DNA from: Candidatus Heimdallarchaeum endolithica
GTDB taxonomy: Archaea; Asgardarchaeota; Heimdallarchaeia; Heimdallarchaeales; Heimdallarchaeaceae
Assembly: GCA_021513715.1 (NCBI GenBank)
Contig: CP084167.1
Coordinates: 450,124 to 514,123 of the forward strand
Direction: 5' to 3'
DNA: 64,000 nt
Shown: piece by piece, positions 28,603 through 36,396 of the stretch
How the letters are laid out: every line of letters begins with the position of its first letter
How positions within the stretch are numbered: position 1 is the first letter of the stretch
The notes under the pieces: generated by a model
The model's database searches: none
The model's input: only the letters and a program-made list of their open reading frames with translations
What the model was told of the DNA's origin: nothing
Position numbers and translations under genes: made by a program

Positions 28603-30630
28603 TTAGAAAAATGCAAACTTTATAAACAAAGGAAGTAGAGTGATCGAAAGTATATTTTGAAGTTTAATTAGAATATGTAAAGAGGGACCAGCTGTATCTT
28701 TAAGAGGATCACCTACAGTGTCTCCTATTATTGCTGCATCATGAGTATCAGTTCCTTTTCCTCCAAAGTTACCAAGTTCTATGTATTTCTTTGCGTTATC
28801 CCATGCTCCCCCAGCATTAAACATGAACATCGCTAATATTCCTGAAACAACCTTTACTGCAACAAGATAAGCTGCTAGATACCAAACTCCAACGAGAAAA
28901 CCCATTATTATGGGAGTAAAGATTCCTATTAAAGTAGGAACAATCATTTCCTTTAAGGCATTTGTTGTGCTTATTCCGACACAACGAGAATAATCTGCTT
29001 TTGTTTCTCCTTTCAATATTCCAGGATCTTCTTTAAATTGCCTTCTTACTTCATCAGCCATTTTGAATGAAGCTCTTCCTACTGCTTTAATGATTAGAGC
29101 AGAAAAAAGAAAGGGCATAGTTGCTCCAATGAATATAGCAGCAATACCGATAGGGTTTGCAATATTAACAACAAGATTAGATAAATTAGATGCATCTATC
29201 CCTTTTAATTCAGCTGCTTGTGTAAGAAAAGCAAATAGAATTACAATGGAAGTCAATATACAAGTTGACATAGCATAACCTTTGGTTATAGCTTTAGTAA
29301 CATTGCCTACTCCATCTAATTCTTCTAATGCAGAACCTACTTCTTCATTTATACCTGACATTGTAGCTATACCTTCTGCATTATCTGCAATAGGTCCAAA
29401 AGTATCTGAACTCATTATTATTCCAGTAGAAGCAAGTACTCCCATAGTAGAAGCAGCTACACCGAAAACACCAAGCATTCCTCCTCCCATAATGAAAAAG
29501 GATGCAACTGATACTCCTGCTACAACTATTAAAGGAATAACAGGACTTTCAAGCCCATAAGCTAGACCAATTATTATATTTAAAGCTGAACCACTTTGAG
29601 AACTTTTAGCTATTTCTTTTGTTACTCTTCCTCCTGTAATCGTATAATAATTTACAAGCATAGAAACCACAAGAGTAAGTACTAATCCTAAACCCAAAGT
29701 GTAGAACAATCTGATGTCTTTCATTAACCAGAAAGAAATAGCAAAAAACCCAGCTAAAGAAATAAGACCTGCAACCATAAATGACATATAAACATTAGTA
29801 CTTGTTTTTCCTTTAGTTGCACGAACAAAAAAGACACCAATAACTGAACCTATTATTCCAACAGCTTCAATTAGAAGAGGAAATATAAGTGCATTATAAC
29901 CATAAACAGGAATAAAAACCAATCCTAGTATCATTGTAGCTATAATATTGTCAGAAAAAGATTCAAAAAGATCAGCTCCTCTTCCAGCACAATCACCTAC
30001 ATTATCTCCCACTTGGTCAGCTATAGCTGCAGGATTTCTAGGATCATCTTCAGGGATCTTATTCTCTACTTTTCCAACAAGATCAGCTCCAACATCTGCA
30101 GCTTTAGTATATATTCCTCCTCCAATCTGAGCAAATAGGGCAGATAAACTGGCACCAAAACCATAACCTACAAGAACTGTAGGGTCATTTCCAAATACAA
30201 TAAACAGAACACCTATTCCCAACAAACTTAAACCTACAATAGATATTCCTGTTACTGCTCCTCCTCTAAAAGCTACAACAACAGCTTTATGACTGTTAGT
30301 CCGAGCTTTATTTGCAGTTCGAACATTAGCTCTAACAGCAATACTCATCCCTATATATGCTGCAACAAGAGAAGAAATCGAACCAATAACAAAACTTAGA
30401 GCAACTCTCCACTGTAAAAGTAACCACAAGACTATAGCAAGAATTACAATAAAAACTCCTATAGTGGTAAATTCTCTTTTAAGAAAAGCTTTTGCTCCTT
30501 CACGAATAAAACCAGCAATTTCTTTCATTCTATCTGTTCCTTCATCTTCTTTCATTACTAGATAAATCAAAAGAAAGACTATTAAAATGGCAACAGAACC
30601 AACTATTATACTTATATATGCTAAATCCAC
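28603..30630 (-). CDS. hppA: Membrane-bound proton-pumping pyrophosphatase, K+-independent type
   Basis: 675 aa from the GTG at 30630. AAGGTGA ends 5 nt before it, and the in-frame GTG at 30639 is inside that ribosome site. About 16 membrane helices. The substrate motif DDPRNPAAIADQVGDNVGD with nearby GADLVGKVE is the pyrophosphate/Mg site. The subtype position in GNVTKA carries Lys (about residue 446), typical of K+-independent H+ pumps; K+-dependent forms have Ala. The usual GNTTKA reads GNVTKA. The enzyme couples PPi hydrolysis to proton export. Confidence 0.93.
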   Translation of the reverse strand: MDLAYISIIVGSVAILIVFLLIYLVMKEDEGTDRMKEIAGFIREGAKAFLKREFTTIGVFIVILAIVLWLLLQWRVALSFVIGSISSLVAAYIGMSIAVRANVRTANKARTNSHKAVVVAFRGGAVTGISIVGLSLLGIGVLFIVFGNDPTVLVGYGFGASLSALFAQIGGGIYTKAADVGADLVGKVENKIPEDDPRNPAAIADQVGDNVGDCAGRGADLFESFSDNIIATMILGLVFIPVYGYNALIFPLLIEAVGIIGSVIGVFFVRATKGKTSTNVYMSFMVAGLISLAGFFAISFWLMKDIRLFYTLGLGLVLTLVVSMLVNYYTITGGRVTKEIAKSSQSGSALNIIIGLAYGLESPVIPLIVVAGVSVASFFIMGGGMLGVFGVAASTMGVLASTGIIMSSDTFGPIADNAEGIATMSGINEEVGSALEELDGVGNVTKAITKGYAMSTCILTSIVILFAFLTQAAELKGIDASNLSNLVVNIANPIGIAAIFIGATMPFLFSALIIKAVGRASFKMADEVRRQFKEDPGILKGETKADYSRCVGISTTNALKEMIVPTLIGIFTPIIMGFLVGVWYLAAYLVAVKVVSGILAMFMFNAGGAWDNAKKYIELGNFGGKGTDTHDAAIIGDTVGDPLKDTAGPSLHILIKLQNILSITLLPLFIKFAFF

Positions 30631-30946
30631 TATTTTCACCTTGATTTTTTCTTTTCAATATTTTACAAAAAACCAAAAAACAGTACTTTCTTTTAAATGT
30701 ATTGCTAATATTAATGCTGAAAAGTTAATTAATTAGTGGTTGGTATAATTGTTTATGATACATTATAGACACAAACCGTTATATAACTTTAAAGACTAAT
30801 AATAATAGAAAAATGATAATAAAAATAGACCAAAATATATTGTTATTAAAACAATTTTAAATTTAATAAAACAAGAATTGTGTTATAAAGCGAAGAAAAA
30901 AGTTAAATGTAAATAAATTAACAAATATGTTAATAGTGTGGGTAAA
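30631..30946. promoter_or_regulatory. Divergent promoter region
   Basis: About 316 nt between hppA (leftward) and the helical-protein operon (rightward). GTTATAAAG near 30881-30889 is a TATA candidate for the rightward gene. ATTTAAAAG-like runs near 30695 could serve hppA. No reading frame or repeat is seen otherwise. Confidence 0.35.
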
Positions 30947-31708
30947 ATGGTTGAAAATAACTTTTTAAACGATCTAAACAACTTTTTGAAAGAATTCAGT
31001 TTAGAAAGTTCTAAGATTCTGAAGAACATTAAATTTTTCTTTTCGTTCTTCAGTGAACTAAACAAAGAAATAGAAAAAAGTAATTTTTCTGCGATTGACA
31101 AAAAACTTGTTTCTTATTCTTTTGAAGCCTTTGATTTAACTATAAAAAAAACTTATAGATTTATTCAAGATAACTGTCTGTATATTTTTGAAAATAAACA
31201 AGATTACAAAAATGATGTAAAAAAACTAGATACGTTTGAAACAATCGTGAAAGAGATATATTATGCTTTCGGAGACTTCTATTTGGAAAAATATAATGGA
31301 TTAGATTCTTTTATAAAAAATAATAAAATAGAAATAAATTTCAAAATTTACTCCAAATTTAGAACTATTTTTTTAAGATTATTAAATCAAATTCAATCAT
31401 TAAAGCAGTATATAATTGATGATGAGGAACTAAACAAATTAACTAGTTGGAGAAAAACTAAATTACAAGAATTGTTTCATTCTGCGACTTCAATTAATCT
31501 TGATAAGTTAGCTGAGATACTGCATTTTGATAACTCTGCTGAACTTGAACAATGGATAATGCAGATTTCTAATGATATCTTTGTAATAGATGATAATATT
31601 CTCAAAATATCAAGGTCAGTTACTGATGATGAAATAGCTAAATCTATAGATTCCTTGCTAAACGAGTTTAAGAAATATGAAACATTAGGATTAGGAAAAA
31701 AAATATGA
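30947..31708 (+). CDS. Helical protein with C-terminal PCI-like module and GKK tail
   Basis: 253 aa from the ATG at 30947; a GTG 9 nt upstream is in frame but lies in the likely leader. Residues 1-165 are helical without a known domain. The last 80 residues hold a winged-helix-like unit: INLDKLAEILHFDNSAELEQ, then WIMQISNDIFVIDDNILKIS, then the end signature IDSLLNEFKKYETLGLGKK. The same unit ends the protein at 47504-48379 and the cytoplasmic ends of two giant surface proteins. No signal peptide, so it is a soluble relative of those tails. It forms an operon with the LRR gene 9 nt downstream. Confidence 0.7.
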   Translation: MVENNFLNDLNNFLKEFSLESSKILKNIKFFFSFFSELNKEIEKSNFSAIDKKLVSYSFEAFDLTIKKTYRFIQDNCLYIFENKQDYKNDVKKLDTFETIVKEIYYAFGDFYLEKYNGLDSFIKNNKIEINFKIYSKFRTIFLRLLNQIQSLKQYIIDDEELNKLTSWRKTKLQELFHSATSINLDKLAEILHFDNSAELEQWIMQISNDIFVIDDNILKISRSVTDDEIAKSIDSLLNEFKKYETLGLGKKI

Positions 31709-31717
31709 GGGATTAAA

Positions 31718-32512
31718 ATGGATTTAGTTGAAATAAATTTCTTGGTAAAAGATAAAAATGAAATTATTACTGTAGAATCTTCAGTTGAAGAATTAGATCT
31801 TTCTAATAGAAACATTAAGGACATCAATTTAGCAGGGGTAGAGAGACTTCCTTTTCTTAAAAGGATTGATCTTTCAAACAACAATATTGAAAAGATATAT
31901 GTAAAACCCCTGAAATATTGTCCAAGCTTACAAATTGTTAATTTGTCAAATAATGAATTAGATGAAATAGATCTATCATTTTGTTATTATTTGCCTGACT
32001 TAAGAGTTCTAGATTTATCAATAAACAAATTAAGAAAAATTAACCTTTATCACCTTCTTCTGTGCAACTTTCTAAATACATTAGATTTACATGAAAATAA
32101 TTTCGAAGAACTTGATTTAACTCCACTTATTTCTTTACCTTCTCTTAACCACCTTTTACTCTCTGAGAAAGAAAAGAAAGTAATGAAACTAGAAGGAATT
32201 TTAACTTCTTATTTAAAATCAAAATCACCAATAAAAACCCAACTTGTTGAACTAAAAAAACTATATACAAAAAATAATAGAATACCACTAATTAAACAAA
32301 TAGTAAAAACATACCAAAAAATAAAGAAATCTAGAATAGCGCAGTTTCTTTCTTTTGAAAGTGAAATTGAGTTTGAGAATTGGTTACTAAATGAATATGG
32401 AGATATAAAAACCTTTGAAATGACAGGTGAGTATCTTGTAATTAATAAAGAGGCAGTAAGTGAGTTAGACGAAATGCTCTCAAAACTAGAAAAATCTTTT
32501 GAATCCTTATAG
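31718..32512 (+). CDS. Leucine-rich-repeat protein with C-terminal PCI-like module
   Basis: 264 aa. About five LRR units occupy residues 25-150 (LEELDLSNRNIKDI-like, KRIDLSNNNIEKI, QIVNLSNNELDEID, RVLDLSINKLRKIN, NTLDLHENNFEELD). A helical linker leads to a module IAQFLSFESEIEFENWLLNE with strand TGEYLVINKE and helix SELDEMLSKLEKSFESL. The module matches that of the upstream gene but lacks the final GKK. A broken copy of this same module lies at 49041-49226. GAGGG lies 6 nt before the ATG. LRRs imply protein binding; with its partner it may form a cytoplasmic adaptor pair. Confidence 0.75.
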   Translation: MDLVEINFLVKDKNEIITVESSVEELDLSNRNIKDINLAGVERLPFLKRIDLSNNNIEKIYVKPLKYCPSLQIVNLSNNELDEIDLSFCYYLPDLRVLDLSINKLRKINLYHLLLCNFLNTLDLHENNFEELDLTPLISLPSLNHLLLSEKEKKVMKLEGILTSYLKSKSPIKTQLVELKKLYTKNNRIPLIKQIVKTYQKIKKSRIAQFLSFESEIEFENWLLNEYGDIKTFEMTGEYLVINKEAVSELDEMLSKLEKSFESL

Positions 32513-32520
32513 ATAATAAT

Positions 32521-32937
32521 TTATTGTTTGCTTTCTCCTTTTTCAAATTTTAGGGACTTTGAATTAATACAATAGCGTAAACCTGTTTTATCTTTAGGTC
32601 CATCTTCAAAAACGTGTCCTAAATGTCCTCCGCATTTACTACAGACTATTTCTGTTCTAATCATTCCGTGAGAAGTATCTAATTGTTCTTTTACAACATA
32701 TTGATTTATTGGTTCAAAAAAGCTAGGCCATCCGCAACTAGAGTAAAATTTAGCAGTGGATTTAAACAATTCTTGTCCACAAGCTGCACAACTGTAAACT
32801 CCCTTTTCAAAATGGTTGTAATATTCTCCTGTAAAAGGCTTCTCTGTTCCCTTTAACCTTAAAATATAATATTGTTCTTTTGATAACTTTTTTTTCCAAT
32901 ATTCATCTGTTGAATTTCCATTTTCCAATTTATTCAT
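32521..32937 (-). CDS. msrB: Methionine-R-sulfoxide reductase MsrB
   Basis: 138 aa. Catalytic Cys123 is in RYCINSKSL. Zinc is held by CAAC (Cys50, Cys53) and CSKC (Cys99, Cys102). [12 protein letters not shown] (with Cys68, the likely recycling thiol) and [12 protein letters not shown] are family hallmarks. Length is that of a stand-alone MsrB. It repairs oxidised methionine in proteins. It is convergent with the LRR gene and divergent from trmO. Confidence 0.93.
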   Translation of the reverse strand: MNKLENGNSTDEYWKKKLSKEQYYILRLKGTEKPFTGEYYNHFEKGVYSCAACGQELFKSTAKFYSSCGWPSFFEPINQYVVKEQLDTSHGMIRTEIVCSKCGGHLGHVFEDGPKDKTGLRYCINSKSLKFEKGESKQ

Positions 32938-33027
32938 AGAATAATGTAAGAAACTAATTTTAAATTGATATTGATTTCACAAATTTAAAATATATAATTC
33001 TAAGTTTAAACCAAGAACGGTGAAAAT

Positions 33028-33489
33028 ATGCACTTTGAAATTAAACAAATAGGAACTATTTATTCTCCTTTTAAGAAAATGGAAGAAGCTCCTATTCAAC
33101 CTCGTTTTTCAGATAAACCTGGCAAAATAGAAGTTTTTCCTGAATATAAAGAAGGATTAAAAGATCTTGAAGGTTTTTCTCATATTATTTTACTATATTA
33201 CTTTCATCTTGCAAAAGAAGAGCAGTTAATTATCAGGCCATTTATGGAACCTGATAAACCAAAAGGCATTTTTGCTACTCGTTATAATAAACGACCAAAC
33301 AAGATAGGCTTATCTATTTGCGAAATTGATAAAATTGAAAATAACATAATTTACGTTAAATATATTGATGTACTTGATCAAACTCCTCTAATTGATATAA
33401 AACCTCTTGTTCCTTTGTTTGATTTTAGGAATATAGAAAAAATAAAAGTAGGTTGGCTATCTAATAAAAAAGAAAGACCCAAACAGTAA
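33028..33489 (+). CDS. trmO: TrmO/TsaA-family tRNA m6t6A37 methyltransferase
   Basis: 153 aa. The family pattern is clear: IGTIYSPFKKMEEAPIQPRF at the N-terminus, KDLEGFSHIILLYYFH in the middle, and GIFATRYNKRPNKIGLSICE, the SAM/tRNA-binding segment. It covers the catalytic barrel alone, as in archaeal TrmO/VirR-like proteins. It is expected to N6-methylate t6A at position 37 of ACY-reading tRNA with S-adenosylmethionine. GGTGA lies 4 nt before the ATG. Confidence 0.85.
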   Translation: MHFEIKQIGTIYSPFKKMEEAPIQPRFSDKPGKIEVFPEYKEGLKDLEGFSHIILLYYFHLAKEEQLIIRPFMEPDKPKGIFATRYNKRPNKIGLSICEIDKIENNIIYVKYIDVLDQTPLIDIKPLVPLFDFRNIEKIKVGWLSNKKERPKQ

Positions 33490-33618
33490 ATTCTGTTCCT
33501 ATTTTGTATTTTGTCTATTAAATGGCTTAAACCGACAAAAATAGTCATTTTCAATTTTTGAAAGAAATGTTTCAAGATAGCTATTTATTATATTTCAAAC
33601 TTAACTAAACTGAGAAAA

Positions 33619-34059
33619 ATGGCTACACTTGAAACAATAAATGTAATTCCTAACCGCACTGTAGAAGAGTTAGAGAAAATAGATGTTGAAATTGGGAAGA
33701 TTTTAACTAAAATAATCGATGAAAATGAAAAAAATTTAGATTTTATAGAAGATCAAATTTATGCTATCCTTCTAATCTCAAGAGCTGGATTACCTGTCTA
33801 TTCAAATGTAAACGCTGATTTTAAAGTAAACGAACTTTTGCTTTCAGGATTGTTAGGAGCTTTACAAATAGTAGGAAAATCAATTTTTAGCGACGATACA
33901 GTAATATGTTCAATAAATTATAAAGATTTCACGATTTTATTTGAAGAAATGTCTTTTGGAAGTTTGGTTTTAATTGCTTCAGAAAATAACAAATTAACAA
34001 GAAAAATAATTAAGATGATCAAAGAAACTTTAAACAGAATAATTCTATGCAATGGGTAA
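33619..34059 (+). CDS. Roadblock/longin-like small protein
   Basis: 146 aa. After a helical start, the strand-turn YAILLISRAGLPVYSN followed by a long helix (LLSGLLGALQIVGKSIF), two strands (DFTILFEEMSFGSLVLIAS) and a C-terminal helix matches the roadblock/LC7-longin fold plan. Such proteins partner small GTPases and are abundant in Asgard archaea. No GTPase is in the window. The fold is inferred from pattern; no catalytic residue is expected. Confidence 0.6.
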   Translation: MATLETINVIPNRTVEELEKIDVEIGKILTKIIDENEKNLDFIEDQIYAILLISRAGLPVYSNVNADFKVNELLLSGLLGALQIVGKSIFSDDTVICSINYKDFTILFEEMSFGSLVLIASENNKLTRKIIKMIKETLNRIILCNG

Positions 34060-34118
34060 AATTCTGATTGTAAAAAAAATAAAGAACTATTGAGAAAAAA
34101 AGAAAACAATAAAGAAAA

Positions 34119-34441
34119 TTACGATTTTTCCTTTTGTTCTTTCTTTGCAGACCTTTTTTTGTTTTTTGGAGGTATATCATATTTTCTTAAAGTTTGGGAA
34201 TTAATAGCGACGATTACTGTAATCAAAGACATCAAAATTGCTCCTATAGCTAGGTTTATTATTACTCCTACGCTTGCCAAAATTCCTGCAGCTAAAGGAA
34301 TTGCGATTATGTTATATCCAGCAGCCCACCACAAGTTCTGGATCATTTTCTTGTATGTTTGCTTCGATAATTCAATTAATCTGATAACATCATTTGGATT
34401 ATTTCTCACAAGGATAACATTTTCGCTTTCTATTGTAACTT
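34119..34441 (-). pseudogene. Duplicated C-terminal fragment of the CopB-type P-ATPase
   Basis: About 323 nt that repeat the 3' end of the ATPase gene at 36397-36719 in the same orientation, roughly 90% identical. A stretch near 34345-34425 is almost unchanged. It begins in the [11 protein letters not shown]-equivalent part and ends KKEQKEKS. It has no P-domain, and conserved residues have drifted (MSLSTV is MSLITV, NPAIG is NLAIG). It is a dead fragment that with the original forms direct repeats around the caspase-like gene pair. Confidence 0.85.
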
Positions 34442-34476
34442 AAGTCCATTTTTAAGCACAATTTTTTAAAAAAAAA

Positions 34477-34854
34477 TTAAAGAGTTTGTAAAACATTAAT
34501 TGAGAAAAGAATCCCAAAAAATATTAAGTTTACAAAACTCAAAATAAAGCCAATAAAGAATATTGACCAAGCTATATTAGTTCTTTTTTTATCTATTTTT
34601 GATTTTCGTGATTTATCTTTTTGAAATATCGCTTTTATTAATGGATAAGCTTCTATTAACATTCCTGAAACCATAATAATTATACTTATTACAAGAATAA
34701 GTACATATATTACATACTTAATAGTCCAGGATATTTCTATAAGAATATTATCCATGAATGACGCGAGTAATAAAGATCCAAAAATCACAATTATGGAAAG
34801 AAAAGATTGAATCTGTAGATTTTTTACATCAAAGTTAGTATTTGTTTCATTCAT
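34477..34854 (-). CDS. Small membrane protein, partner of the caspase-like protein
   Basis: 125 aa from the ATG at 34854. AAAGGTG ends 6 nt before it, so the in-frame start 9 nt earlier is rejected. Three hydrophobic helices (about 17-36, 45-70 and 92-120) are joined by a basic loop (KDKSRKSKIDKKRTN). It follows the caspase-like gene by 12 nt, and its ribosome site overlaps that gene's end, so the two are co-translated. No family recognised. Confidence 0.6.
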   Translation of the reverse strand: MNETNTNFDVKNLQIQSFLSIIVIFGSLLLASFMDNILIEISWTIKYVIYVLILVISIIIMVSGMLIEAYPLIKAIFQKDKSRKSKIDKKRTNIAWSIFFIGFILSFVNLIFFGILFSINVLQTL

Positions 34855-34866
34855 ATGTAACACCTT

Positions 34867-36126
34867 TTATCCATCACTAAGATATTGAATCAGTTCAATA
34901 AAAAAGTAGGTTAATACTACGACACCAAGTACTATAAGCCCTATTCCAACAACTGTTAAAACTGTTGAAGCTGATAAACCTAGAATCGTGACGTAAGACG
35001 CTACTTTAGCTCCTGCAACCAAGGCTGTAATTCCACCAATAATACAAGCACTAGCAATGGTTGCTGTAGCTCCTATTAAAGCTGCAGCAATGATAGCTTC
35101 TTCATTAGACATTCCATCTGTATCTGGTTCCTCATCTACGTCTTTTTCAAACTTAATATTGTTAACATCTCTTATTTCATCTACTGTACCTTTGTCTGCG
35201 ATAAAATTATATGTTACTATGAATAGATGATTCTCAAAACCAATAATATAACCATTATCTTCTATGATTACTTTTCGAAATTCTCCATATTGTTTGCAGT
35301 ATATATAGTGATATTCTGTTGTTTCTACTTCCCTTCTTAATAGACCAAAGAAATATGTTCTTTCCTCAGCTATAGTAATATCTCCACCACAATTAATTTC
35401 AAAGATTACTCCAGGGTGTGCTCTAATGAAATTTCCATATTGGTTTGCACTATTTTCACTGTTTAAATCATATCTAAGAAATACACCGTCATAATATGTA
35501 CTTGCAATCATAAATTCAAAGAAATTTTCACCATCACTACCACCTTCATCACTACCACCTGAATCTAAAGAAAATAATTTTATGGAAGGAATAATAGCTT
35601 CATAATTGCAATTAAATCCAAGAAAAGATATTAAATCATTAACTGATGCTTGTAATGTTGTAATAGAATCGTATACTAACATATATTCATTCTTTAGATT
35701 GATAAGAGATGAATAGCAAGCTAAAAGAGCAATGTATTTTTTACCTATAGATAATTTAGTTATCATATTTGATGAAAAATCACCAATATAATATTGTTCA
35801 CCTTTTAAATACCCATGTCCTATTACAATCAAAATAGAATCGCTGGATATAACAATAGCTTTTGAAAATAATATACTTGTTTCAATACCTCTTTTAGAGA
35901 GGATTTCTACAATATACCAAGCTACTTTAGAACAAGTATCATATTCAACCTTCGAAAAAACATCAAACTCGTTTTTAGTGCTTGTTATTGGATTACTTCT
36001 ATCATTTTCAATATAACCAGTATCTATATTATTTGGAATAGTTTCCCCAGACATATAGATATTAAAAATATTAGCTGATAATAGTAATAAACAGATAGTC
36101 ATAAAATAATACTTTTCTTTAATCAT
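34867..36126 (-). CDS. Exported caspase-fold (clan CD) protease-like protein
   Basis: 419 aa. A signal peptide (about 8-25, LLLLSANIFNIYMSG) places the protein outside. The hydrophobic strand ILIVIGHGYLKG gives His104, and 33 residues on KYIALLACYSS gives Cys137. This His-Gly then Ala-Cys pair in two beta-strands is the catalytic dyad plan of clan CD peptidases (caspases, gingipains, separase, CHAT). The region 190-330 is a separate beta-rich part. Near 343-415 there are two hydrophobic hairpins (alanine/isoleucine-rich), so the C-terminus spans or inserts in the membrane. It is not related to neighbouring genes. Proteolysis is inferred from the dyad only. Confidence 0.6.
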   Translation of the reverse strand: MIKEKYYFMTICLLLLSANIFNIYMSGETIPNNIDTGYIENDRSNPITSTKNEFDVFSKVEYDTCSKVAWYIVEILSKRGIETSILFSKAIVISSDSILIVIGHGYLKGEQYYIGDFSSNMITKLSIGKKYIALLACYSSLINLKNEYMLVYDSITTLQASVNDLISFLGFNCNYEAIIPSIKLFSLDSGGSDEGGSDGENFFEFMIASTYYDGVFLRYDLNSENSANQYGNFIRAHPGVIFEINCGGDITIAEERTYFFGLLRREVETTEYHYIYCKQYGEFRKVIIEDNGYIIGFENHLFIVTYNFIADKGTVDEIRDVNNIKFEKDVDEEPDTDGMSNEEAIIAAALIGATATIASACIIGGITALVAGAKVASYVTILGLSASTVLTVVGIGLIVLGVVVLTYFFIELIQYLSDG

Positions 36127-36396
36127 ATGTACTACCTACTTTATTTATTAATTGTATATTTGTCTGTATCACAATTAATTATAAGTATTTCTATTCACAA
36201 AATTAGAGATGTTAAGGGCACTGATTATTGACATAATAATGTGTGCTGTCAGAGCCACACTTTCATATGTCGTTAATGATTGCTAGAAGTTTTCAAATAG
36301 TAGTGATTTTAATTTTTAGCGATAATATAGTCATTTATTCAAATTATAATGACTTCACAATCCTATTTTTTTTAAAAAAAAGAATACAGTAAAAAG
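36127..36396. other. Non-coding stretch ahead of the caspase-like gene
   Basis: 270 nt, AT-rich. On the - strand CAAATATACAATTAATAAATAAA with AGGT nearer the start at 36126 can serve as promoter and ribosome site. No reading frame is seen. The right end abuts the ATPase fragment. Confidence 0.35.
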
